Positions 16,996 to 25,365 of a DNA stretch of 64,000 bases are shown here, in pieces. The notes below the pieces were generated by a model that was given only the letters and a program-made list of their open reading frames with translations, was not told the DNA's origin and searched no databases. This DNA is from JAFEDN01 sp963697455. GTDB taxonomy: Bacteria > Pseudomonadota > Gammaproteobacteria > Coxiellales > Coxiellaceae. The first letter of the stretch is position 1, and every line of letters starts with the position of its first letter. The DNA lies in contig CAVOOI010000014.1 of assembly GCA_963697455.1 (NCBI GenBank), positions 62,001 through 126,000 on the forward strand. The letters run 5' to 3'. A program made the position numbers and the translations under genes.

Positions 16996-18444
16996 ATGGT
17001 GGAAGAAGATCAATCTTTGGATTTTGCAACGCAGTCTTTATTATCGCCCGCTAATTTAAATGCGCGCCAATTAGAAGAAGTTCTTGGAAAGGTGATGACC
17101 CGTTCCGTCGATAGCGCCGATATTTATTTGCAAGGTGCGCGTGGAGAAAGCTGGGTGCTTGAAGACGGCATCGTCAAAACCGGTGACTTCAGCATTGACC
17201 GCGGTTTTGGTTTGCGAGTGATGAGCGGTGAAAAAACCGGCTTTGCTTATGCGGATGACATTGCTTTACCCGCTTTACAAAATGCGGCTCGCACTGCCCG
17301 GAGTATCGTCAAAAGTGGTGGTAGCGGATTGGTGCATATCGAGCGGCAAATCATAGCGCCGCATTTATACCCTGCCATCAACCCTCTCGATTCATTAACG
17401 GAACAAGATAAAATTGCGTTGCTGCATCAACTGGATGCTAAAGCACGTAGCCTAGATCCGCGGATTCAGCAAGTAATGGTTTCTCTCTCTGGCAGTTATA
17501 ATATCGTACTGCTCATTAACAGTGAGGGAGTTTTGGCGGCGGATGTGCGGCCACTGGTTAGTTTGTGGGTAAAAGTCATCGCCGTGGAAGGCGAGCGGCG
17601 TGAGCGTGGCCAGGCTGGAGGCGGCGGCCGGACTGGATATGAAGTATTTACCACGCAACAGCAGGGATTAAAATTTGCCGAAAGAGCAGCACGCCAAGCA
17701 TTATTGAATTTAAGCGCCGCAGACGCTCCGGCGGGCAGCATGCCGGTGGTATTAGGCCCGGGTTGGCCGGCAGTCTTGCTCCATGAAGCGGTTGGTCACG
17801 GGTTAGAAGCTGACTTTAATCGCAAGGGCAGTTCAATATTTACCGGTCGCTTAGGTCAAAGAGTTATTTCGCCGCTATGCACGATAGTTGACGACGGAAC
17901 GATTCCAGGTCGGCGCGGTTCACTGAGTATGGATGACGAAGGAGTTCCTTCGCAAAATACCACATTAATCGAGAAAGGCGTTTTAAAAAACTATATTCAA
18001 GACCGCCACAATGCGCGTTTAATGGGAATGCAGCCTACCGGCAATGGCCGCCGTGAATCGTATGCCCATTTACCGCTTCCGCGGATGACCAATACTTACA
18101 TGCTGCCGGGCGAAAGTGATCCACAGGAAATTATTGCATCCGTAAAACGCGGGATTTATGCTGTGGATTTTGCGGGCGGGCAGGTTGATACTGCCTCCGG
18201 TAAATTCGTATTTACTACCAGCGAAGCTTATTTAATCGAAAACGGTAAAATCACCACGCCTGTTAAAGGTGCGACATTAATCGGTGATGGCCTAGCCGTT
18301 CTCAATCAAGTCTCCATGGTGGGGAATGATCTGCAACTCGATTCCGGCATTGGTACTTGCGGCAAGGACGGCCAAACCGTCCCCGTTGGCGTTGGCCAAC
18401 CCACATTAAAAATAGATTCTCTAACCGTCGGCGGCGCTGGATAG
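16996..18444 (+). CDS. tldD: metalloprotease TldD
   Basis: TldD pairs with TldE (PmbA) as a zinc metalloprotease acting on unfolded peptides, such as microcin B17 precursor or CcdA. The 482-residue product contains HEAVGHGLEAD, with the HExxxH zinc site beginning at His263, and the C-terminal signature GTCGKDGQTVPVGVGQPTL. The start at ATG 16996 has AGGAG at 16988-16991 upstream. An in-frame ATG at 16963 lies inside mreD and is less likely. tldE is not in the window. Confidence 0.96.
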   Translation: MVEEDQSLDFATQSLLSPANLNARQLEEVLGKVMTRSVDSADIYLQGARGESWVLEDGIVKTGDFSIDRGFGLRVMSGEKTGFAYADDIALPALQNAARTARSIVKSGGSGLVHIERQIIAPHLYPAINPLDSLTEQDKIALLHQLDAKARSLDPRIQQVMVSLSGSYNIVLLINSEGVLAADVRPLVSLWVKVIAVEGERRERGQAGGGGRTGYEVFTTQQQGLKFAERAARQALLNLSAADAPAGSMPVVLGPGWPAVLLHEAVGHGLEADFNRKGSSIFTGRLGQRVISPLCTIVDDGTIPGRRGSLSMDDEGVPSQNTTLIEKGVLKNYIQDRHNARLMGMQPTGNGRRESYAHLPLPRMTNTYMLPGESDPQEIIASVKRGIYAVDFAGGQVDTASGKFVFTTSEAYLIENGKITTPVKGATLIGDGLAVLNQVSMVGNDLQLDSGIGTCGKDGQTVPVGVGQPTLKIDSLTVGGAG

Positions 18445-18448
18445 CAAA

Positions 18449-18682
18449 GTGATATTAGTGACTAAATCAGAGGAATATGAACCATTTCAACTTGCAGATT
18501 ATGTAGATAATCCTGTTGCTTTGGCTCGAATCCAGGCTAAGATAACTCAGGAAGAACTCGCTGGCGCTATGGATGTTACTCAAGCCTATATCAGCAGAAT
18601 TGAACATCAAGACTCAGTGAGCGCCAAAGTTTTGGTTAAAGTAAATGCCGCGCTCAACACTTTGAAAAAACATCGCCGTTAA
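18449..18682 (+). CDS. small XRE-type helix-turn-helix protein
   Basis: The 77-residue product has an HTH of the XRE type in its second half: ITQEELAGAMDVTQAYISRIE. Proteins like this are often antitoxins of HigBA or RelE-type pairs, but no toxin gene adjoins it. It starts with GTG at 18449, four bases after the tldD stop. GTG at 18458 is an alternative. No clear ribosome binding site is visible. It could be an orphan or truncated antitoxin. Confidence 0.6.
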   Translation: MILVTKSEEYEPFQLADYVDNPVALARIQAKITQEELAGAMDVTQAYISRIEHQDSVSAKVLVKVNAALNTLKKHRR

Positions 18683-18692
18683 TGGTGGAACA

Positions 18693-19142
18693 CTATCGAT
18701 GCGCTGAATGATGAGAATGAGAAGCGGTATGTGCTTTCGATACATGCCGTTGAGGGTGAGTCCATTCTGTCATAGGGATCTCAGTAATAATTTTATTCCA
18801 AGGCACAGAGTAACGGCCCTTCTTGTCTTGCAATAACAAACCGCCCTGACTTAAAATTTTTATATCCTGGTGGACGTTGCTGTAGTCTCTTGCCAATTCT
18901 TTCGCTAATGCACGTACGCTACTTGCTCCAATCGTGTGTAATTTTTGCAATAATTCCAATCGTCGGGGCGTCAATGTTTTCATTAATAAAGCAGCATTCT
19001 CAAAACCCACAATCTCTATAGGCTCCGCAAATTTTTCACCTGCTTCGACCTTTTCCCAGGTGTTTTTAAAAGAGGTAAGGGCTTCATCGAAAGAACTCAC
19101 CTTAACGGTTAATTTTCTTTTTTTCATAATCACGTCTCTCAT
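18693..19142 (-). CDS. HTH antitoxin, TumA-like (HVO_A0114 type)
   Basis: The 149-residue product has a winged-helix region (LTPRRLELLQKLHTIGASSV, then ALAKELARDYSNVHQDIKIL) and matches the HVO_A0114-type DNA-binding family that accompanies DUF6516/TumE toxins. The partner lies directly upstream and overlaps by four bases (19139-19142). The C-terminus is basic and histidine-rich (SHSHHSAHR). The likely role is to neutralise the toxin and repress the operon. The family link is from memory of its conserved words and its partner. Confidence 0.75.
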   Translation of the reverse strand: MRDVIMKKRKLTVKVSSFDEALTSFKNTWEKVEAGEKFAEPIEIVGFENAALLMKTLTPRRLELLQKLHTIGASSVRALAKELARDYSNVHQDIKILSQGGLLLQDKKGRYSVPWNKIITEIPMTEWTHPQRHVSKAHTASHSHHSAHR

Positions 19143-19426
19143 TTTTTACGGCAATGGCGGATGTCTCGTTGAAAATCTTTTAACAAGGTATCCACGTCCA
19201 CAAATTGATAAACCAACTCCTGCTCTTCAAGATGTTTATGGTCACCTTTACCAGCTTCATTATCATAACGCACCATGCATTTACCATAGCTGTCACCATA
19301 ATATAACCGATACTTCAATCCATGCGGACGTTCCTGTGATTTTTGAGGTAATTGCCATATCATTAATTGAACAATAGAACCATCTTCAAAAATATGCTTG
19401 CGATCTAAAATTAATTTGGCTGCCAT
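19139..19426 (-). CDS. TumE-like (DUF6516) toxin
   Basis: The 95-residue product from ATG 19426 (MAAKLILDRKHIFEDGSIVQ) has the DUF6516 layout: IWQLP near residue 25, HGLKYRLYYG, and YDNEAGKGDHKH. These charged residues are the conserved core of the family, whose members are toxins paired with an HTH antitoxin. An ATG at 19444 would add six residues. The gene precedes and overlaps its antitoxin, giving toxin-first order. The biochemical target is not inferable from sequence. Confidence 0.75.
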   Translation of the reverse strand: MAAKLILDRKHIFEDGSIVQLMIWQLPQKSQERPHGLKYRLYYGDSYGKCMVRYDNEAGKGDHKHLEEQELVYQFVDVDTLLKDFQRDIRHCRKK

Positions 19427-19498
19427 ATATCTTAATTGTACCATATGGTTAACAAAGTTGCATGGACCGAAAGGAAGGTCGGTTTTTTCGCATTTTGC

Positions 19499-19527
19499 TT
19501 GACGCGGGCAGGCGGGCTTGGTATAAA
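19499..19527 (+). promoter_or_regulatory. sigma-70 promoter of HU gene
   Basis: TTGACG (19499-19504) and TATAAA (19522-19527) with 17 bases between them form a near-consensus promoter. They lie 71 bases upstream of the HU start codon. Confidence 0.8.
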
Positions 19528-19598
19528 GGTGGACTTTAAGCGGCTAGAGGCTGCTGATGTCGCCAAAGGATTGATTATCATTATTTTGAGGATTATTT

Positions 19599-19874
19599 AT
19601 GAATAAAAATGAATTAATTGAACGAATTTCACAAAAAACCGGCCTAAGTAAACTAGACGCCAATAGTGCTTTAGACGCAGTAACCGATGTGATTACAGAT
19701 GCAATGAAAGCAGGTGAAGAAATTGTTTTGGTTGGTTTTGGCAGTTTTAAAGTAGGTGAGCGCGCCGCTCGCACCGGTCGTCATCCCCAGACTGGTAAAG
19801 CCATGCAAATTGCTGCTGCCAAAGTAGTTAAATTTAAAGTGGGTAAAAAACTGAAAGATTCCGTCAACGCTTAG
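19599..19874 (+). CDS. hupB: DNA-binding protein HU
   Basis: HU is a small nucleoid protein that bends DNA without strong sequence preference. The 91-residue product has the helical dimer region MNKNELIERISQKTGLSK and the conserved arm GFGSFKVGERAARTGRHPQTG. It is HU rather than IHF by length and arm sequence. GAGGATT precedes the ATG and a strong promoter lies at 19499-19527. Two tRNA genes follow immediately. Confidence 0.96.
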   Translation: MNKNELIERISQKTGLSKLDANSALDAVTDVITDAMKAGEEIVLVGFGSFKVGERAARTGRHPQTGKAMQIAAAKVVKFKVGKKLKDSVNA

Positions 19875-19887
19875 TTTTTAGCTTCTT

Positions 19888-19960
19888 GGGTGCTTAGCTC
19901 AGCTGGTAGAGCGTCGCCCTTACAAGGCGAATGTCGGGGGTTCGATCCCCTCAGCACCCA
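19888..19960 (+). tRNA. tRNA-Val (TAC)
   Basis: Acceptor arms GGGTGCT and AGCACCC pair, with discriminator A at 19960. The anticodon loop CTTACAA (19919-19925) gives anticodon TAC. D and T arms are canonical (GCTCAGCTGGTAGAGC; GGGGGTTCGATCCCCT). No CCA is encoded. Confidence 0.97.
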
Positions 19961-19978
19961 TTCTTGATTGCCAGATTT

Positions 19979-20055
19979 GGAGCGGTAGTTCAGCTGGTTA
20001 GAATACCGGCCTGTCACGCCGGGGGTCGCGGGTTCGAGTCCCGTCCGCTCCGCCA
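19979..20055 (+). tRNA. tRNA-Asp (GTC)
   Basis: GGAGCGG pairs with CCGCTCC; the anticodon loop CTGTCAC gives GTC. CCA is encoded at 20053-20055. It lies 18 bases after tRNA-Val. Related genomes often have ppiD close downstream; here about 7.2 kb of accessory DNA intervenes, so this tRNA is a likely integration site. Confidence 0.97.
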
Positions 20056-20378
20056 TTTTGCCTTCCAGAGGATTCCAAAGTAGTCCTGAAGTGATTGTAA
20101 TTATTGTCCACTGTGTACCCCTAAAATCCAGCAAAAAATAGGGTACAAAACCGGGGTACATTCAGAAACCGAACATTTATCAAAACCCAATCGCCAACAA
20201 GATTATTACGATTGGGTACGCTTCGGCGTATTACCTTATTCATTTAGTTTTTCCTTAAATGAGATCCCTGACACCAGGAAAATTGATCTTACCTAACTTC
20301 TTAATAATATATCGCCAGAAGAAGTAAAAATTATCAATTTTGGACGTATTGCGCCCGAAATTGATAGCTTGTCAATTT
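20056..20378. other. gene-free stretch after tRNA-Asp
   Basis: This 323-base stretch has no intact gene. GTACCC at 20116-20121 and GGGTAC at 20142-20147 form an inverted pair, and GGGGTAC recurs at 20154-20160. Such pairs occur at the integrase end of tRNA-borne islands, but no integrase frame follows. A plus-strand frame from about 20200 (YYDWVRFGVLPYSFSFS) reads like coding sequence broken by a stop near 20295 and may be gene debris. Confidence 0.35.
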
Positions 20379-21353
20379 TTAAATCCAAAAATTTTGCTTT
20401 TCCCAATCTAAAGGAAATCCCATATCACTAATAGTTAGAGGTGATTCATGAGGAAAAGTATTAATCAATTCCTTTACGCGGGTTGGCCACTTTGAATTTG
20501 GATAAGCAGAACGCATCATGTGGGCTAATATGCATAATGCACTATATACACGAGATGTGCATTCAACTCTTCCTCTTAAAGAATCAAATGCAGGAATTTC
20601 ACCTGGTTTAGGTAATTTGGGCTGATCTACAAAATTTTTATTCCAAAGTCGGCTATGGTGAGCGACAATATTTCTATTATAGTTTAAGCATCTTAGCCAA
20701 CTTTCCATTACTTCACACTGAGAAACATGATACTTAACGGCAATAATAGTTTTGTCCTTAAAATTCATACCCTGATAAAAAGTAGACAAAAGACCAAAGT
20801 CCCAAAGCTCTGCTGATACCCATATGGGCAAAGGCAGACCATACTTGGCTTTATAGTGCTTAACAAAATCTTCTTTAGAGCGATTTATTAATTCATCGTG
20901 TTTTTTTAACCAACTTTGGTAATTAGTTAATTGAGTACGTGGATTTATTTTTTTAACAAAATTTCCATGTAATAAACTTGAGTTCATATGCCCAAAATGA
21001 TCTATTGCTCCAAGTAAAGAAGAAATATCAACGCGAATGGCTACTTCAATTCGTTCCAGCGCATCGAGCAAAATTAAGCGCAGTTTTTTATCGAAGACAT
21101 ATAGTTCGACAACATGATGAAATTTAGCATTTGGAATGAATTCATCTTCTCGTTTATAAGTAGTTGTTTTAGTATTTATATCTGTGATTTGAGTTATTTT
21201 GCGAAGTGGATACCAATACGCGCTTAGACGATAGTATCCAATCCGGCGTAGATACTCGAGAGCTTTGGTGTCAGATGTGACCTCTAAGCCTCGGGATTTA
21301 AGTAAAGCAAGTTGCTGTTCAAATGTAAGGTAAGTTTTATTATAGGTAGACAT
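20379..21353 (-). CDS. Abi-family (AbiD/AbiF-like) abortive infection protein
   Basis: The 324-residue product fits the Abi_2 family (AbiD, AbiF), which stops phage growth by an altruistic response. Seen: the N-terminal LTFEQQLALLKSRGL, then YLRRIGYYRLSAYWYPLR, FDKKLRLILLDALERIEVAI, and the HEPN-like RNIVAHHSRLWN (an R-x4-H arrangement) that may be an RNase site. It sits alone on the minus strand near the start of the island after tRNA-Asp. Phage specificity cannot be read from the sequence. Confidence 0.88.
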   Translation of the reverse strand: MSTYNKTYLTFEQQLALLKSRGLEVTSDTKALEYLRRIGYYRLSAYWYPLRKITQITDINTKTTTYKREDEFIPNAKFHHVVELYVFDKKLRLILLDALERIEVAIRVDISSLLGAIDHFGHMNSSLLHGNFVKKINPRTQLTNYQSWLKKHDELINRSKEDFVKHYKAKYGLPLPIWVSAELWDFGLLSTFYQGMNFKDKTIIAVKYHVSQCEVMESWLRCLNYNRNIVAHHSRLWNKNFVDQPKLPKPGEIPAFDSLRGRVECTSRVYSALCILAHMMRSAYPNSKWPTRVKELINTFPHESPLTISDMGFPLDWEKQNFWI

Positions 21354-21851
21354 GATGTGGCTAAATAGCTTTAAAAAATCCTTTTTAAATTTATTTTCAA
21401 TGGGTTACAGCTATTAAGAAAGGAGATAAAAAACTCACTCGTACATTTTTCAATGCAGAGGAGTGAGCCATGTTAAGATAATTATATACTCTTTTAGCTA
21501 CATAAGTCAACACTAAAGAGATTATTACATACAACTGCTCTTTCGGCGATTTTAACGAAAAAATAAGAGATTATAGAAAATTTAAACAAGACTAAGAAAT
21601 TTTTTAAAAAATATAAAAATATCGGCCTTGTGAATAAAAATTTTACACTGAATGACCTATTTTCAAAATATCGTTAATTAATGCTCATTTTTTTGACATA
21701 AATCCTAAAAATTAAGACTCATAATCGAATTTTCCGGAACGAAACAACGTACGAATTCTTCCGGAAAGTTTTTCTCGACTCAACAAACCTCGTTTTAACT
21801 GATATTTCCCGCCAATAATGCCCTCAGTTTTAATTCCAATGGGAGATTATT
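21354..21851. promoter_or_regulatory. AT-rich regulatory stretch before alpA-like gene
   Basis: This ~500-base AT-rich gap separates the Abi gene from the divergent AlpA-like gene. CTCACTC (21434-21440) and GAGTGAG (21461-21467) form a weak hairpin near the Abi side. Two identical palindromes TTCCGGAA occur at 21732-21739 and 21759-21766, 27 bases apart. They are good candidates for an operator of the AlpA-like regulator. No gene is visible. Confidence 0.4.
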
Positions 21852-22082
21852 ATGACTCAAGAAAACCAAAATATGCTGAGGATTCTTCGGCGCAAACAGG
21901 TCGAAAGCCGCACTGGGCTTTCTCGTTCTACTATTTGCGCCCGCATTGCGGAAGGCTCGTTTCCTCGCCTGATTGATTTAGGCGGCGGCAGGGCTGTCGG
22001 CTGGGTGGAAGCCGAGATCGAGGCTTGGCTACAAGCGCGTATTGCATCCAGTCGAAAATGGGTTGCAGGGGGGGCGCGATGA
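21852..22082 (+). CDS. AlpA-family phage/island regulator
   Basis: The 76-residue product is an AlpA-type MerR-like HTH protein: ILRRKQVESRTGLSRSTICA, then EGSFPRLIDLGGGRAVGW and EAEIEAWLQARIAS. AlpA proteins control integrase or excision genes in P4-like satellites and islands. GGGAGATT precedes the ATG. It supports a mobile origin for this region. The integrase it would normally serve is absent. Confidence 0.9.
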   Translation: MTQENQNMLRILRRKQVESRTGLSRSTICARIAEGSFPRLIDLGGGRAVGWVEAEIEAWLQARIASSRKWVAGGAR

Positions 22083-22600
22083 GAGCGCTTTCTAACAAAA
22101 AATTGCCGAATGGTACTCAAACTTTTCAGCATTATCCCTTACATAATTCGGTGATGATCACGGTTGAACTGCAGAGCTGGCGTTGGGTATGCCGTCTCAA
22201 GGGATGTTGTCTGCTTTGTTCCGATTCCGCAGACCATTACGGCCTCGGCCTGTGTTTTGCTCGGGATTTTTTCGGATGAGGCGGTATTTTGGAAACACTG
22301 GCTGGACTCTACTCAACAAACTTATCACCGGCAAGTCACAGCTTTATTGCAGCAATTTGCTGTTGCGGATTATCCGGCATCCACTGCACCGAAAACGGTG
22401 CTGACATTGGAAGATAATGCTGCAGTTGCCTGGAAAGGTTATCAAACCGAAATGGAAACCCAGCTCAGACCAGAGGGGAAATTTGCCAGCTGTCTCAGTT
22501 GGGCGGGAAAAATGTCGGGCTTTGCTTTGCGGCTGGCTGGCATATTGCATATAGCTGAATATGGCGCTGCGGCCGCGCCATTTGATCAGTACCCCTGTTC
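22083..22600 (+). pseudogene. DUF3987 / P4-type replication protein remnant
   Basis: Fragments of a DUF3987-like protein (often beside alpA in P4-like islands) can be read in more than one frame. One frame gives AGMPSQGMLSALFRF near 22175-22215. Another (from about 22276) gives DEAVFWKHWLDSTQQTYHRQ and then LSWAGKMSGFALRLAGILHI at about 22495-22555, the family's conserved C-terminal words. The N-terminal half is missing and the frame changes near 22250, so the gene is dead. After about 22600 the open frame runs on into unrelated AT-rich sequence. Confidence 0.7.
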
Positions 22601-22823
22601 GGCAGCCCGGACGATTCAAACCAACGACCGTAGTTCATGTTTTAATCAGAAAATTGAATTATTTAATACGATTAAAAAATCTATGTTGATCAAAATAACT
22701 AGTGAAACACTTGCTATTATCATTGGTAATTTTAATAATATGTTTGAAAACTTCCAGATCAGTGCTGGTGTGCTATTTATGTAGATTTTTAGATTAAATA
22801 CAGCTTATATGAAGGTGAGTATA

Positions 22824-23228
22824 ATGAAAATTCTCTTCCTGTGCGTTGAAAACTCAGCCAGAAGCCAGATGGCGGAAGGTATTGCCAGAAAGATATTTGG
22901 AAATACTGCTGATATTCAAAGCGCTGGCTCCAATCCAAGCAGGGTTCATCCATTGGCAATTCAAGTGATGAAAGAGCAGGGTGTTGATATTTCCCAGCAA
23001 TGGTCAAAATCAATTGATAGTATTAATACTGCTGATATCGATTGGATAATTACATTATGTGCCGAAGAGGTTTGTCCCTATTTGGGGGGTAAAGTTCAGA
23101 AACAACATTGGCCTTTTCCCAATCCAACTCATAGCGCTTCATCAGCGGAGGAACAACTGGAGAGATTCAGAGCTATAAGAGATGAACTAACCCGGAAAAT
23201 ATTAGAGTTTCAGAGAACAATACATTAA
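22824..23228 (+). CDS. arsC: arsenate reductase ArsC, thioredoxin-coupled type
   Basis: The 134-residue product belongs to the LMW-phosphatase-like arsenate reductases. It has the anion loop CVENSARSQMAEG (Cys7, Arg13) and the two later cysteines in TLCAEEVCPYLGG that relay the disulfide. It reduces arsenate to arsenite for export. The start at ATG 22824 (MKILFLC) has GAAGGTGAG just upstream; ATG 22809 is an alternative five codons earlier. The gene is convergent with the arsenite exporter, stop codons three bases apart. Confidence 0.93.
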   Translation: MKILFLCVENSARSQMAEGIARKIFGNTADIQSAGSNPSRVHPLAIQVMKEQGVDISQQWSKSIDSINTADIDWIITLCAEEVCPYLGGKVQKQHWPFPNPTHSASSAEEQLERFRAIRDELTRKILEFQRTIH

Positions 23229-23231
23229 TAC

Positions 23232-24287
23232 TCAAAAATTCGTTACTGTCCGGTGTATATACCAATTTTTTGATTCATTAACGATTTTAACGATGGATAG
23301 CATGACCGGCACTTCAATTAATACGCCAACAACAGTTGCTAATGTGGCGCCAGAGTTAAATCCAAATAAGGTAATGGCTGTTGCAACAGCTAATTCAAAA
23401 AAATTGCTTGCACCAATCAGTGCGGCAGGCCCGGCGACACAATGTTTTTCTCCGGCGGCTCGACTTAAGCTATAGGCAAGCATGGCATTGAAATAAACCT
23501 GAATCACTATAGGGATAGCAATTAACACGACAATAGCAGGATGTTGTAATATTTGACTACCCTGAAACCCAAACAGCAAAATTAACATAGCTAATAAGGC
23601 ACTGATGGCCAATGGATGGAGCCGCTTTAACAGATTATTAAGTTGTAAAATACCGCTATGTTTAATAACGATATGCCGCATGGTCTGTGCCAGTATAAAT
23701 GGAATCAATATATACATTAAAACGGACATCATGATAGTTGACCAAGCGACAGTAAGATGTGTTATCCCCAGTAATAACCCCACAATAGGCGCAAATAGCA
23801 CGATCATAATCAGATCATTTAAAGCAACTTGTATTAAAGTAAAGTGTGGCTCACCTTCGCATAGGTAACTCCAGACAAATACCATAGCTGTGCAAGGCGC
23901 CGCTGCAAGAATAATAAGCCCAGCAATATAGTGATCAATTTCAGCTTGAGGTAGCCAAGCAGAAAAAAGATATTTCAAAAAAAACCATCCCAATAGAGCC
24001 ATCGAAAAAGGCTTTACCAACCAATTAACAAATAACGTAATCAAAGTTCCACGCCAATATTGTTTAACGTGGTGTATTTCACCTAAATCAATACGAATGA
24101 GCATTGGAATAATCATTACCCAAATCAGGATGCCAACAGGTAAGTTCACTTGAGCTATTGCTAAGTTTCCTAGAGCATGAATAAAATCAGGCAGATATTT
24201 CCCCAGAATAATCCCCGCACCCATACATAGAAGAACCCATAATGACAAATAGCGATCAAAAAAATTGAGGTGTTTAGATTTGTTCAT
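23232..24287 (-). CDS. acr3: ACR3-family arsenite efflux permease
   Basis: The 351-residue product has about ten membrane segments. Family words include SLWVLLCMGAGIILG, IWVMIIPMLIRID and the conserved cysteine in ILAAAPCTAMVFVWSYL. ACR3 proteins export arsenite using the proton motive force. The gene follows arsR in the same direction with a 13-base gap, forming an arsR-acr3 unit. Confidence 0.95.
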   Translation of the reverse strand: MNKSKHLNFFDRYLSLWVLLCMGAGIILGKYLPDFIHALGNLAIAQVNLPVGILIWVMIIPMLIRIDLGEIHHVKQYWRGTLITLFVNWLVKPFSMALLGWFFLKYLFSAWLPQAEIDHYIAGLIILAAAPCTAMVFVWSYLCEGEPHFTLIQVALNDLIMIVLFAPIVGLLLGITHLTVAWSTIMMSVLMYILIPFILAQTMRHIVIKHSGILQLNNLLKRLHPLAISALLAMLILLFGFQGSQILQHPAIVVLIAIPIVIQVYFNAMLAYSLSRAAGEKHCVAGPAALIGASNFFELAVATAITLFGFNSGATLATVVGVLIEVPVMLSIVKIVNESKNWYIHRTVTNF

Positions 24288-24300
24288 AAGATATTTTACT

Positions 24301-24600
24301 TTAGCAAGTTTTATTTGAATTCACGCAGCATTCATCAAGCAAAAATTTTGAAAGCGATTTTATGGTTTTTATATTGATTAAGCACCGTATGCTTTGCGCT
24401 TCCTGCTGTCTTTCAATCAACCCAGCCTCTTCTAATAATTTAATATGATGCGTTAGTGTTGAATTCGGGGTGTGGGTGTTGCTGGCAATTTCGTTCATGC
24501 TAAGGCCATGTGGTGCGGCCTGAACCAGGAGTTTGATAATTTCCAGCCTTCTTTTATGGCCTAGGTTGCTAAAGCAAGTTACTGCTGTTTGAATATTCAT
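24301..24600 (-). CDS. arsR: ArsR-family repressor
   Basis: The 99-residue product is a winged-helix metalloregulator: LGHKRRLEIIKLLVQAAPHG, then MNEIASNTHTPNSTLTHHIK as recognition region. Cysteines at the C-terminus (LDECCVNSNKTC) could bind arsenite. It probably represses arsR-acr3 and perhaps the divergent acetyltransferase through the inverted repeat at 24621-24640. Confidence 0.93.
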   Translation of the reverse strand: MNIQTAVTCFSNLGHKRRLEIIKLLVQAAPHGLSMNEIASNTHTPNSTLTHHIKLLEEAGLIERQQEAQSIRCLINIKTIKSLSKFLLDECCVNSNKTC

Positions 24601-24620
24601 ATATATTCTCCTTTTACTAT

Positions 24621-24640
24621 ATTTCTGGTATTATAGAAAT
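24621..24640. promoter_or_regulatory. probable ArsR operator
   Basis: ATTTCT and AGAAAT, separated by eight bases, form an inverted repeat 20 bases upstream of arsR and 33 bases upstream of the divergent acetyltransferase start. TATTATAG inside it could be a -10 element, so repressor binding would block it. Confidence 0.55.
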
Positions 24641-24672
24641 AAAGCGTAGTCTTGTCAATGAGGATTTGTACT

Positions 24673-25173
24673 ATGACCCTTGAGAGTTCTCTAATCCTTC
24701 GTACCATGCAAGCCACTGATTGGGAGGCGGTTAAATCCATCTACTTAGAAGGTATTGCAACCGGAAATGCCACTTTTCAAACGAGTGCGCCAAGTTGGGA
24801 AACATGGGACAAAAGCCATTTGTCTACATGTCGATTGGTTATAGAGTGTGATCAAACTGTTCTAGGATGGGCTATGCTAAGTCCCTTATCGAATCGCTGT
24901 GTTTATGCTGGAGTAGCAGAAGTCAGTGTGTATGTGGCAAAGAAAGCACAAGGTAAAGGCTTAGGTTATACACTGTTAACCCAATTAGTGAATGATTCAG
25001 AAGCTAATGGATTATGGACACTAGAAGCAGGCATTTTTCCTGAGAATATAGCTAGCCTTAATCTACATAAGTGTTGTGGCTTCCGGGAAGTGGGCTTGCG
25101 TGAGAAACTTGGTAAATTAAATGGAAAATGGCGTGATGTTTTGCTGTTAGAACGGCGAAGCGCTGTAGAGTAA
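24673..25173 (+). CDS. GNAT acetyltransferase, ArsN-like
   Basis: The 166-residue product is a GNAT enzyme of the phosphinothricin acetyltransferase type. It shows YLEGIATGNATFQTSAPSW near the N-terminus, the acetyl-CoA loop KKAQGKGLGYTLL and the C-terminal LNGKWRDVLLLERRS. Members of this type in ars clusters (ArsN1) acetylate the arsenic antibiotic arsinothricin, and its divergence from arsR over a shared operator fits that role. Substrate is inferred from context. Start ATG 24673 has AGGA eight bases upstream; an earlier ATG at 24658 is possible. Confidence 0.8.
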   Translation: MTLESSLILRTMQATDWEAVKSIYLEGIATGNATFQTSAPSWETWDKSHLSTCRLVIECDQTVLGWAMLSPLSNRCVYAGVAEVSVYVAKKAQGKGLGYTLLTQLVNDSEANGLWTLEAGIFPENIASLNLHKCCGFREVGLREKLGKLNGKWRDVLLLERRSAVE

Positions 25174-25219
25174 CTAATATTAAAAAGCTTCCCTGCCGGA
25201 TTGATAATGGTCGTTTGCC

Positions 25220-25252
25220 CCGAGTTCAATCTCGGCTGTTGCAAATTTTTTT
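25220..25252 (+). terminator. weak terminator after acetyltransferase
   Basis: CCGAG (25220-25224) pairs with CTCGG (25231-25235), and seven T at 25246-25252 follow after ten bases. The stem is short, so the call is tentative. Confidence 0.35.
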
Positions 25253-25365
25253 GAGCTGAACCGATGGAAAATCAGTGGGTCGAGGCCTTCCCGAACGCCG
25301 TTAATGAATTGATTTTTTAACTATTTGTATTTAAAATGGAAACAGAAAAATTAGGGAGAAATGAA

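Noticed and set aside
19871..20161. 96-codon minus-strand frame over the two tRNA genes
   Set aside because: It is the known false protein read antisense through tRNA genes (words such as GLEPATPGVTGR and RGSNPRHSPCKG).
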